This document shows positions 47,488 to 57,989 of a stretch of 64,000 nt of DNA, in pieces. Source of the DNA: Siphonodentalium dalli (lineage: Eukaryota; Mollusca; Scaphopoda; Gadilida; Siphonodentaliidae); contig CP136063.1 in the NCBI GenBank assembly GCA_032622095.1, positions 23,564,987-23,628,986 on the forward strand, in the 5' to 3' direction. The notes beneath the pieces were generated by a model. That model was given only the letters and a program-made list of their open reading frames with translations, did no database searches and was not told where the DNA came from. Both the position numbers and the translations under genes were made by a program. The stretch's first letter is position 1. Every line of letters starts with the position of its first letter.

Positions 47488-48039
47488 GCTGATGTGGTCT
47501 ATGTCGTACCTTTTTATACAGATCGGCACTCGGAGTGCCTTTCTATATGTATACAGATCGGCACTCCAGTCCCCCATACCGCGAGAGTTCATCTGCCGAA
47601 AATATGTTCATCTGCTTGCGCCTGCTATAATTTTATATCAATGGCGACAGCAAACTTGTCCTTTCCCTTCGAGAACATGAGTGAGAAACGCTTCTCGTGA
47701 ACCACCAACTGCCACCAACACGTACTATTCATCTACATGTATCTAAATTATTTTTAGTTTAAATACAATCAAATCAGTTTAAATTGGCACCGAAAACAAA
47801 CACTTTCCGATCTAGGGGAACCATGATTTCACTTAGGTCATGCCATGAACCTCTACTAAGGCTAACGCCCGTAGAAGCCTTAGTAGAGGATCATGGCATG
47901 ACCTAGATTTCACTGTATTTTCCTTTTACGTCATTAAAGTGTCACGTGATATTACGCGAGACTGGAGTGCCGATCTGTATACATAAAGGCACTCCGAGTG
48001 CCGATCTGTATAAAACGGTACGGCATTGACCACATCAGC
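47488..48039. mobile_element. 552-bp inverted-repeat element
   Basis: GCTGATGTGGTC...ACAGATCGGCACTCGGAGTG is mirrored by CACTCCGAGTGCCGATCTGT...GACCACATCAGC. A second hairpin (TAGGTCATGCCATGA / TCATGGCATGACCTA, 47834-47905) sits near its middle. No gene. Confidence 0.85.
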
Positions 48040-48596
48040 CACATTCCCCGAATATCGACCACATTCACAACTGAATTTTCCCAAAATCTGAATTTCAATT
48101 CTGAGTCACTGACATCAATTTAAAATGTATATAATCATGAAATCATAGATTCATGATTATGATAGAGTTGATAATGATACTGATAGAAACATCAGGTTAA
48201 GGTTTAGATTACCAATAAATATATTATATCTTTCATTGTTCAGAGGTAATTTTCCCCAAAATCATTGATTTGCTAGGACTAAATTTTTCCGACAAATTCT
48301 AGCCAAGAGAAAAAAATTCAATCAATGAATACAAAATTGTGTAGACCTACAACTTACCTTCTTGTTTTTTAGCGTCGTCGGTGAAGTTTGCGAGATCAAT
48401 TTATTAAGCGATTGCATCGGATTAAGTTAAAGTCAAGCAAACGATATTGAAGCCACGATGTGCGATCGGTAACCGGAAGTATTAAAACAAAAACGTACTC
48501 AGTAAAATTCGTACATCCGTTCCTCTCTCAGTGTCGTCGCCAGGGATGGCACTGTGTTGACCAGCGCACCGTCGGATCGGGAGCCGACGTTAAATG
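48040..48596. other. No gene seen
   Basis: AT-rich sequence between the foldback and the right-end satellite. Confidence 0.4.
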
Positions 48597-49490
48597 CCTT
48601 CAGGTCGTAAATACAACGTTTTGATTCTGACCTCTCGCATGGACGTTGGATTCAGGTCGAAAACTTTCAATCTAGAATATGTTGGAATAAAATCTGCTAC
48701 ACGACGTTGCTACGACGTCAACGACTGACGTAAATACAACGTTTTGATTCTGACGTCGCATGGACGTTGGATTCAGGTCGAAAACTTTCAGTCTAGAATA
48801 TGTTGGAATAAAATCTGCTACACGACGTTGCTACGACGTCAATGAATGACGTAAATACAACGTTTTAATTCTGACGTCGCATGGCCGTTGGATTTTCAGG
48901 TCGAAAACTTGTATTCTAGAATATGTTGGAATAAAATCTGCTATACGACGTTGCTATGACGTCAACGACTGACGTAAATACAACGTTTTGATTCTGACGT
49001 CGCATGGACGTTGGATTCAGGTCGAAAACTTTCATTCTAGAATATGTTGGAATAAAATATGCTACACGACGTTGCTACGACGTCAACGACTGACGTAAAT
49101 ACAACGTTTTGATTCTGACGTCGCATGGACGTTGGATTCAGGTCGAAAACTTTCATTCTAGAATATGTTGGAATAAAATCTGCTACACGACGTTGCTACG
49201 ATGTCAACGACTGACGTAGATACAACGTTTTGATTCTGACGTCGCATGGACGTTGGATTCAGGTAGAAAACTTTCATTCTAGAATATGTTGGAATAAAAT
49301 CTGCTACACGACGTTGCTACGACGTCAATGACTGACGTAAATACAACTTTTTGATTCTGACGTCGCATGGACGTTGGATTCAGGTCGAAAACTTTCATTC
49401 TAGAATATGTTGGAATAAAATCTGCTACACGACGTTGCTACGAAGTCAACGACTGACTTAAATACAACGTTTTGATTCTGACGTCGCGTG
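48597..49490 (+). repeat. 121-bp subterminal satellite, about seven units
   Basis: Period 121, with GACGTAAATACAACGTTTTG, CGCATGGACGTTGGATTCAG and CTGCTACACGACGTTGCTAC. Distinct from, but sharing GACGT and GTTGGATT words with, the left-end satellite. Confidence 0.93.
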
Positions 49491-49572
49491 GACAGAATCC
49501 AAGGTCGCCGACGTCGCGACCTAAATCCAACCAAAATCCAACGTCAGTTCGACGTCGTGTGCCTACTGGGGG

Positions 49573-50110
49573 CCGCCAAGGGTTAACTGCAAGGAACCAG
49601 ATATTGTCTTGCATAAAATCGACATCACCCGCCAACCGATATGTCTATACCTATGGATGGCTGTCGTACCTTTTTGAATACATAATTGGATCCTATACTA
49701 TGACTTGTCATCATTTATGGGTAGAATCTGCACAGATGGCCATAATTCATGGCAAAAAAATTTATGTGAACCAATTTCGCATAAAAATCGGCATCACCCG
49801 CCAAGGGTTAACTGATAGGAAACCGATATTTTCATTACTATTTGATGGCTGTCGTATATTTTCGTATACATAATTGCATCCTATACTATAACATGGCATC
49901 AGTTACGGGTTGAATCTGCACAGATGGCCATAATTCAGAGAAAACTATAAATGTGGGACCAAATTCGCATAAAATCAAAATAAATCGCCAATGGTTAACC
50001 GCCAGCAAGCTGATAGTATATTTACACATGGAGGGCTGTCGTTCCTTTTTATATACATAATGATAATAGGATCCTACATCATGACGTGCCATCATTTGTG
50101 GGTATCATTC
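49573..50110 (+). repeat. 186-bp satellite, resumed after the insertion
   Basis: The same satellite restarts at CCGCCAAGGGTTAACTG, so 39597-42450 and this part were once continuous. Units become progressively degenerate towards 50150, as expected at an array edge. Confidence 0.85.
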
Positions 50111-50646
50111 TGGTAAAACAGTTTTTACTCATGGTGGACTGTCGGCCCTTTTTTGTACATATAATTTATCCCCTCTTAGCACCGTGTGCACAATTTGTTG
50201 GTAAAATATATTCAATTTCATAATTCATGAGCATAATTCTGTTCAAGTACCTAAATTTGAACCGATTTAATTCCTGTTGTCCTCTGACGATCAACTGCTC
50301 TGACGACAGCTGTTTTGTTTGCTTTCCAATTGATGAGGGTTATGTGCATTGACATGGACAAACTACACCGACATAAATGGCCCACTGTGGCCTCGATGCA
50401 CAAGTGTGGAGTTCGTCTTCGCGTCGGCGAGGGCTCAAGGTGGTCGATTTTATAGACTCAGCCAGTGTGCCATATATCTGTGTCAACTAAGGTCGCTTTG
50501 CGTGGTAAAAGTGAAAAATGAAAGTGGAAATTCGGAAAATCCTATTGAAAATGAAAGTAGCCTACAATTTTGGGAATTCCGCGGCAGATTCAGAGCATCT
50601 ATACTGAAAGTGAATGTACGATTCCTGGATTTCTATCAGATATCGC

Positions 50647-50714
50647 GACTCTGCTCGTTTTCGTGACCATAGGTTATATATAGGGCCTATATGACCACGA
50701 AAACGAGTCGAGTC
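50647..50714. repeat. 68-bp hairpin
   Basis: GACTCTGCTCGTTTTCGTG pairs with CACGAAAACGAGTCGAGTC across a loop containing TATATATAGGGCC. Confidence 0.85.
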
Positions 50715-50922
50715 ACGATACATCCAGCGGTACAAACACATTGTGTATACGATACAATTTTGACCTGATGACAGAAAATAAAAGATAGCGGTTACTCCAA
50801 CAGAACAGGCATGCGCACTCCAATTAAAATTACCCTTAATTCACTTCACTACACCAGGGGCTCCCAATGGGTTATACATTATTTTCAGGCTATCAGATTA
50901 TTTATATTTTCAACAACATAGT

Positions 50923-51009
50923 AGCGAGTTTGCGATTTTAAACCGGTACGGGTACGGGTACCTGTACGGGTAGCTACCCGTACCGGTACACGTTTTGAAA
51001 TCGCAAACT
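50923..51009. repeat. Small palindrome sharing the end of the 37965-39524 element
   Basis: AGCGAGTTTGCGAT, then GGTACGGGTACGGGTA, mirrored by CTACCCGTACCGGTA and ATCGCAAACTG. The AGCGAGTTTGCGAT end is that of the repeat partners at 37965 and 53753. Confidence 0.8.
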
Positions 51010-51364
51010 GTTTTACTGGTAGAATTCATCACATCGACTGGTAATGTATGGTGAGTCAACTGCAACAAAAAAGATATTATGTTATAGATTGCTATTCGCG
51101 TTATTGGCCGATGTTATACTTAGCGTTATGGGTTGTTGGAAATTTGTATTTAAATTAGATGAGCCCCAGGATAATCAGTTGCTTTCATCAACGACGAGCT
51201 AGGTGGCAGTTGGACGAGGATGTTGCTTTTCTGTCACTCATATTGGTAACATTTTCAACAATAGGATTCTACAAGTCATAGACCGATCGAGTGTTGACAA
51301 TAAATCAGTTGGAATGTTTAAACTTAGAAAATAGATTATGATAGCTCAAATATACAATTACGTT

Positions 51365-51378
51365 ATATATATATATAG

Positions 51379-51413
<35 letters not shown>
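51365..51413. repeat. (AT)n microsatellite
   Basis: About 49 bases of alternating TA interrupted by one AGCT. Confidence 0.95.
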
Positions 51414-51417
<4 letters not shown>

Positions 51418-52045
51418 AAATGTCCAACCAATATTCGGTTTTTGGCTTCGGGGGTAAAACAATATATTTGATTCGAATTCGAATCGAGGAACCCACCATC
51501 AAAAGCGCAGAGTGATTTTTGAAGTTTGTTATTTCTTGAATTGTGTAATTATTTGTGGCCCAGAAAAGAGTCATCGAACCGACGGTCTCGGACAAAATTG
51601 CGGATGAAGATGCTTAACTCTAAAATCAAGTGGTAATGCGGCCAAAATTTTATACTATAGTTGACAGAAGTTAGCATTATTTTGTTGTAATTAATCGATT
51701 CTGATAACAAAAGCGTATTTTGAAGAAATGTTCTTGTTGTAACTTTATGATATGGGGACCGTCTGATCGGTTTGAGTAGCTTTAAGTAAACCTTTGTTTG
51801 GAATCTTTCAAGAGATCGAAGGGTCGGCCCGTCGGGGCAAGGGAATATTTATCCCAAGAATTGGGATTATTGTCGGGATCTAAAACCGGAGGTAGGTTGA
51901 AATGTTCAACTTGGTAACAAAAAAGGTGTAAAAATGTAGTCTGTTTATTATACGGATTTAATAAAGAGCGTTAGCTTCACTTCTGTGCGAAATACAGAAA
52001 ACAGCTGAAACTCGCTCTGCTTATGCTTAGATTTTGTAGAGTATG

Positions 52046-52662
52046 TATGTAGAATCCACGTTAAAGCGAAAGCTGAGCGACCAATTTAGACAAGAATGGT
52101 ACGCCTCGATGGAATCATCGTCAAAGGGTCGTGCCTATAAACTTATAAAAGATAAATTTACAATGGAAAATTATCTAGGCTCATTGGACCACAAATATAT
52201 TTATACATTAGCAACGTTTAGAACCGCGAATCATTTCCTGCCAGTGGAAATTGGTCGTTGGAACAACACATCGTATGTTAATCGGAAATGCACTTTTTGT
52301 ACGAAGAAAGTCATTGGGAATGAATACCATGTTATTTTTGATTGCGAGTTTTTTTGCCCGTGAAAGACATCTTTATTTACCAAAATCATATGTCAGAAAT
52401 CACAATGAAAAGAAATTCAAAATTCTGTTAGCTAATAGTAAGACACATATTATGAAAAAGTTATGTAAGTTTATCCGACTTATTAATGAAACTGCAAACT
52501 GCTCTCCTGGATCACTTACTCAGTGCACTCCACGTCACTTTTCTATTTCAAAATTATTGTTGCGTGCTGACCGTTATACTTATGATTATATATATTCTAA
52601 TACCATTACATGTATAATCACTTATGTATGTACAATGGTGAATGAATAAAGACTTCCACTAT
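52046..52662 (+). pseudogene. 5'-truncated, frameshifted non-LTR retrotransposon (reverse transcriptase C-terminal tail)
   Basis: The first frame (to about 52363) reads FRTANHFLPVEIGRW followed by C-x2-C-x9-H-x4-C, the zinc-knuckle-like tail typical of the post-reverse-transcriptase region of invertebrate non-LTR elements. Near 52357 the frame shifts by one; the continuation (RHLYLPKSYV to FIRLINETANCSPGS) is the usual next segment of that region. The reverse transcriptase core and endonuclease are missing, so it is a 5' truncation. AATAAA at 52646-52651 precedes the 3' boundary. It inserted into partner B after partners A and B had separated. Confidence 0.75.
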
Positions 52663-53149
52663 ATAGGTATTTCGTATCCTTGGCGACCTATATTATCCCC
52701 ACTACAGTATACTCCAGTATTTTGGTTCAAATGTGCCATGTCCGTTCAGTTAGTAAATATATATTAAAATGAGAAATCAGTCCCCACCTACATACGCTAA
52801 GGTAACTAAACGGTAATTGTATTCAAATGTGCAATGCATAGATAAATCCACGATATATTTATGTCCTTGTACAATGGGTTGAGACAGGGACGTGACGACA
52901 GTGGTGTCTCAACCCCCCTAACTTTGGTCAAATGTTCATCATTTGGAAATTTGATATACCTGACACAACATTTGTTGGAAATTTCACACAAACAATAGGT
53001 TGAAATTGTTTTCGTAGTTTGATTTTCGAACAATTTATCAGTGGAGAATTTGTAGATTTTAGACCAACATTTGCATTTTCCCTATTTTTGGTAACACAAT
53101 TTGGACTGAAATGGCTGTCAGAAACAATTGAAAATTGTTCAAGCTTTGA

Positions 53150-53167
53150 GGGGGGGGGGGGGGGGGG
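53150..53167. repeat. Poly-G run of 18 bases
   Basis: Homopolymer within repeat partner B; 10 bases in partner A. Confidence 0.9.
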
Positions 53168-54017
53168 TGTCAGGTCTCAAAATGTCCAACAATTGGAAAG
53201 CTTGATACCAGCCAAGGGGAGGGCGTGCAAATGGAATTACGCGCAAACTTGTGAATTTGATATGGTTCGAGATGTGTAGTTATAAATTCGAAGGTGGACA
53301 CCCTTCCTAACGCGCAGACCATCTATATCCAGTCCCTGCAATGGGCCGAGACTGCGTCTATAGCACCATCTGCTCACTCTATTAATCACAACCTGTCATT
53401 AATGCAGTGAACAAAGTTGTTAGTGAAAAAAATCGGCCTTCCGTATTTATCTAAGCGCTAGAAGCCGCCTCGAAAATTTGAACACATCCTGGGTTAAAAT
53501 GACAACTTTATCAATAATATTTGCCCATGAAATCTTTCAATAAATAGGTTAACGCATAGCTGACTGGAATTGCATTGAATTCATGGACCCTCATGAGAAA
53601 ATCGTAGTGAAAGGCAACCGGTCAATGGGACAAATCTACCCGTTTCAATTCGCTATCGCTTTATGTGCTGCATTGAAAGTACCCAAGTGACCGTGACGAT
53701 GTTCACAGATTTACCCGTACCCGTTCCCGTCGGACGGGTATCGCAAACTCGCTAACACTACACCGGTCACTTTAAGTTTACAATGTCAGCCTGTCCTGAC
53801 TATATCGATACGATTGAGTCATATTTTCAAAAACTTATTATACACCGGTGGCGTTATCTTTACAATTTCAGCATCTACGTGATTCTATCGGTACGATTGA
53901 GTAAGGTACACAAACAAAATATACCACAATACATTCGCCCAGTCGACCACAGAATATCAAAATCTCCGAAACAACTTACACCACATGTGGCGTAATAATT
54001 ATACTATATATATACCG

Positions 54018-54057
54018 TTCGCGATTCGCGGTTCGCGTTTCGCAGTTCGCGTTCGCT
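54018..54057 (+). repeat. TTCGCG short tandem repeat
   Basis: About six variants of GTTCGCG/GATTCGCG, a CpG-rich island in AT-rich DNA. Confidence 0.85.
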
Positions 54058-54339
54058 TTTGGCTGACACAATACACATACTCATATATATATATATATAC
54101 TTATCAGCTGTATAAGTATACATTGTATATGCATATGTAAAATTATTGTCGCCTATACTATATACATGTACTGCGGAATATTATGTATTTGTCTGTATAC
54201 AAGTATAACGAATTAGCATGTCCTGCTTGTGGGTTGATTCGTATGTCCGATAAAGTGATACATGTTTATCTGGTTTATATGCACATGGAGTACACGTGTG
54301 TGTACATCTGCGCTGACATGCACCACGGATACCGACCAA

Positions 54340-55590
54340 GTTTGACCAAAACAATTCTTCGCCGATTTCCACCGAATTTATAAATAATCATCTTAATAGA
54401 ATACGATGATTCGAATAATGTGGTTTAAATAGACGCCACATTTGTGCCGTCCCAGACAGGAATGGGGAAGGGCACATAAGTTGATCAACAATTCTTTTGT
54501 CGCCGATATCCAACAAACCTATAAATGCAATTAAGTTGTGCCTGACATTGATCCAGCTAGAGTCTGAAAATGTCAAATTGTTACTTGCATACTTGAATTT
54601 CGACATTTATCACCATCAATGTGTAATATGTACGCATCTAGGTAGAATTCGTGAACGTATTGTCTGTATGTGTGTGTAGCCTTAGATATAAGAGTAGAGA
54701 CATCCTCAGCCTCGTCGTCACATATTAATAATCATCTATATCGATTGACAAATGTCGCTCGTCAAATGATACTTCTCATATTTAATTTCGAACCGTTCAA
54801 CGAAGTACTTTACGTGACAAACACAATTGGTGTTTACTATCTAAGACATACCTGTTGTTCTGGAATATTGAATATCACTCTTATGCGACTCGTGCTCTTT
54901 TGTCGACGCATGCTTGTCGTCATATATCGGAACAGGATACGGGTAAAATATTAGCCCTTTGTCAATCTAGTTGTATTGAAATGAACTTTCTTTAGGAAAG
55001 ACTACAAGGCTTATTGAAGCTCCCTGGTCTACCTGGATAGTGGCTTTGTCTGCATGATATTTGAAAATTAAACTTTAAATATGTGAAACACATGGGCAAT
55101 TCAAATTTCGAGAAGGATATAGATTTTTTCATCTTCTGCAAAGAAACTGGATAATAATGACCACTTTTGCACACTAATTGGTTCATCGTTCTGAAGTCCG
55201 AACCAGGACGAATAAGTGAAGAACTCTCTCGTCGTTGACGAATATTGCACCGGGCATGCATGTTCCAATGTCATAAGGTACAAACTCGCACATTGTGTCA
55301 TTTTCTGTGCCATTTTAACCAAAGAATTCAGCTAGAATTAATATTTTCGCATTGTTGAAGAAGCCACATTTTGTGCCTGTATTTTCGAATATCTGCCTGT
55401 CTGTTTTCTATACATTACATAACAATATCCATGATGTCACGAGGGGAGTGGGGAACCAAAAACTGATAACACAAATATTTTAGCAACGATTTCCACCAAA
55501 TTGATAGAAATCATTATATCAAGAGTATAATTGACGTGGTTTAAATATGTCAAAAATTGGGCCGCTCCATACATGAATGAAATCATGTGG
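54340..55590. repeat. Scattered fragments of the 58100-59800 repeat family
   Basis: Phrases such as TTCGCCGATTTCCACCGAAT, TGTGGTTTAAATAGACGCC and AGCAACGATTTCCACC occur at 54357-54560 and, in the other orientation sense of units, at 55440-55570. No gene is supported. Confidence 0.6.
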
Positions 55591-55621
55591 GTTAACCCTT
55601 TACCCAACAGAAGGGCCCTGT

Positions 55622-55690
55622 GCCAATGCATTCTCTTATATATGCGAGTCGACCATATGTCGCCTCGCATATATAAGAGAATGCATTGGC
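55622..55690. repeat. 69-bp near-perfect hairpin A
   Basis: GCCAATGCATTCTCTTATAT...GCGAG mirrored by CTCGC...ATATAAGAGAATGCATTGGC around TCGACCATATGTCG. Confidence 0.95.
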
Positions 55691-55771
55691 TTAACACATT
55701 ACAAATTATAAAAGTGTTAAAGAATGTAAGAAACAATGGTAAAAAGTGTTAAAAAAAGTTGTTTTTTTAGG

Positions 55772-55840
55772 CCAATGCATTCTCTTATATATGCGAGGCG
55801 ACCTATGGTCGACTCGCATATATAAGAGAATGCATTGGCA
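55772..55840. repeat. 69-bp near-perfect hairpin B
   Basis: Same hairpin as 55622-55690 but in the opposite orientation (GCGAGGCGACC...GGTCGACTCGC), so the pair also forms a larger palindrome. Confidence 0.95.
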
Positions 55841-55999
55841 CAGGGCATAACTGTAACCATCACAATGTGGTCAATGAGCCGGTTCCAATGATATCCATAT
55901 TTGTATGGTTTTATATGAGACAGACCGAAGATATTTTAGGCTGTTGAAGCTTTATTTGGCCGGTTTTGGCCGGTTTGTTGGGTAAAGGGTTAAACTGAG

Positions 56000-57086
56000 G
56001 ACCCACAGTTTGGGTCAGTAATGGAGAGAGGAGGAGCACTACCATTGATTTTGGTCGCCGATTTCCAGCAGAGATATATTTAGTCATCTCCATAATTCGT
56101 TCTAAGGAGTTGTTGGTGTTCACATTTCACAACCTCGGCAAATGGTTACCATACTAAATCACTTGAACAATTATATCTTCTCAATTGGCATATTTATATG
56201 GGGACCGGAACCAGGGCATTCAAAGAGTGAGTTATCATTCTATATAAGATAATACATATATTCTTGCACAATGAGTGACCCGCCAGAGGATGGTATGTTA
56301 TAATGGCGCATGTATTATAATGCAATTGAGACAATTTGTCAAGAGAGATGGAAATATGTTGAAGGCTTGTTCAAAATTAGTGGTCACAGTGTGCAGTCAC
56401 ATATTTTCTTCTGAGATAAAAGAAATCACAGTCAGTAACAACTAACTTTTCAGGATCCTCCTATACTGACATCTGACAAGATTACATCTGCCCGATACAG
56501 AGGATTCCTTTCATTTTTCAGAACAAACTCATAGTCCAACATAAATAACTTAAAATATTGCTCTGTGTTGGGCACATAATCTGATATATAGCAATATATA
56601 TTTAAAACTCAGCATAATTAGCCAGTATAGCACCATGAACAGAGGAGCACCTGGCCATTTCTTTAAAACATATATAAACATCTGTATCTTCGGGGAGATA
56701 TGATAACCATGATGTTCTCAAAATGTTAGTCTAACTTACTAGATGTATCTATACAACTCTCTGCAATACCCAATTATCGTCTTGTATTATTGCAAACTAA
56801 TGTGTTTATGTTGCCCTTGTTTTGATCGCAATAAAGCTATTTAAAAAGTGTACACACAGTTGTAAATAAATAAATATATCGTTATTGGTGGGACGAATTA
56901 ATTGTGAAATATACATTGACAATCACTTCGACAAGGCGAACCGCTACTTATAATCCAACTATAAACATGAAGTTATGAAAATATGAACAACTTTTGAGCA
57001 GTAGTATTCTCCATTCCCACCAAATGTCCACAGCAGATGGTTTCACGCCACTTTAACCTGGGTAATGCCGGGTAACCCTGTTCATA
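56000..57086 (+). mobile_element. Helitron-like repeat, copy 1 (decayed 3' end)
   Basis: Colinear with 59790-60938 and 61240-62337 (CACTTGAACAATTATATCTTCTCAA, TTTTCAGGATCCTC, GCAGTCA). The 3' end reads GGTAATGCCGGGTAACCCTG and has lost the CTAG terminus. Confidence 0.7.
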
Positions 57087-57985
57087 TACAAACTTCTCAC
57101 TCAGTGGCGTTCTATATATGTGGACTATATTTATTCATATGCAGGGTATACTTAAAACTTGTGCTGTGTCTATGTGTTTCCTTTGGTATAAGGGATGTAC
57201 GTGCACTCACCCGTCATTATGTCAGAAACTCATACGACGGGTAAAACTGGATTAATGTAAACATATAAAGGCCTACTAGTGGGAACAAAGATCAGCGTTG
57301 CATATTGATCACGAATAGTCTGTAAATTACTTTCGGTTTACTCGACCAATATTAGCGATAGACCGTCCAACGTCGCAGCATCTTACATTTATGACCATGC
57401 AGTCGCTTGATTATATATGTAAAATTGCTGCCAATCTTTAACCGTCGTATGTATGCTGAACGCTTGTTAAATCGACATAATCTAAAGTTAATATGAGGGT
57501 GCCGCCGTGATGTTTTACGCGCCCAAAACATATTAATTGACTAAATTGCAACCACCGTATTTTCTGTTTTGTTTTTATAAAAAATTTTTATAAATATGAT
57601 AAATGACGTCATTTTACAGTCCCCATGAGTCGCCATTTGTTTAAAGAATTGTGGAAACATTTTAAATCGGTATTTGTGGGTAAACGATAGCGAAAACAGT
57701 ATTGGGCAACACCACGTTTCAAATCACTTCGAGATCGATGCTTGGGGCGCCTGTTGAAATCCACGTTAAAAGGACGACCTGCACCATCCACAACTCTATG
57801 TGATGATTTATATGAATGTCAAGATTTAAATAACCATACAGGAATATATTATTTATATATATATATCTGTATTACCTCCGTTTCCGAAGACATCAAAATA
57901 TATCACAATTATAGAGACTGCCGTCTCAACATTTACACACAAAACATCCATGCATACATATTACATGAATATAATAATATATATA
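57087..57985. other. No gene seen
   Basis: AT-rich spacer with (TA)n-rich stretches near 57860 and 57977. No features are supported. Confidence 0.4.
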
Positions 57986-57989
57986 TATA

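Larger units (their letters stand above)
42451..49572. mobile_element. 7.1-kb element with CCCCCAGTRGGCACA terminal repeats
   Basis: Left end CCCCCAGTGGGCACA (42451-42465), right end TGTGCCTACTGGGGG (49558-49572): 14 of 15 bases match as inverted repeats. The element splits the 186-bp satellite within CATCACCCGCC. Subterminal satellites lie at both ends, both built on GACGT and GTTGGATT words. No clear transposase was found; target duplication is ambiguous because of the C run. It may be a composite of several nested insertions. Confidence 0.75.
51558..53753 (-). mobile_element. Inverted partner B of the 1.6-2.2-kb repeat
   Basis: Inverted copy of 37965-39524. It carries a truncated LINE at 52046-52662 that is absent from partner A, whose uninterrupted GTATGTATAGGTATTTC is the empty site. 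Its outer end repeats the ACCCGT-rich palindrome followed by ATCGCAAACTCGCT. Confidence 0.85.
55592..55993. mobile_element. piggyBac-like MITE with TTAA target duplication
   Basis: TTAA (55592-55595) is followed by CCCTTTACCCAACA; the other end is TGTTGGGTAAAGGG followed by TTAA (55990-55993). Perfect 14-bp terminal repeats starting CCC plus TTAA duplication are the hallmark of the piggyBac superfamily. The 394-bp body encodes no transposase. It inserted into a Helitron-like repeat, so it is younger than that repeat. Confidence 0.9.

Noticed and set aside
50349-50666. 105-codon frame
   Set aside because: No motif, no splice signals that improve it, and its end runs into a hairpin.
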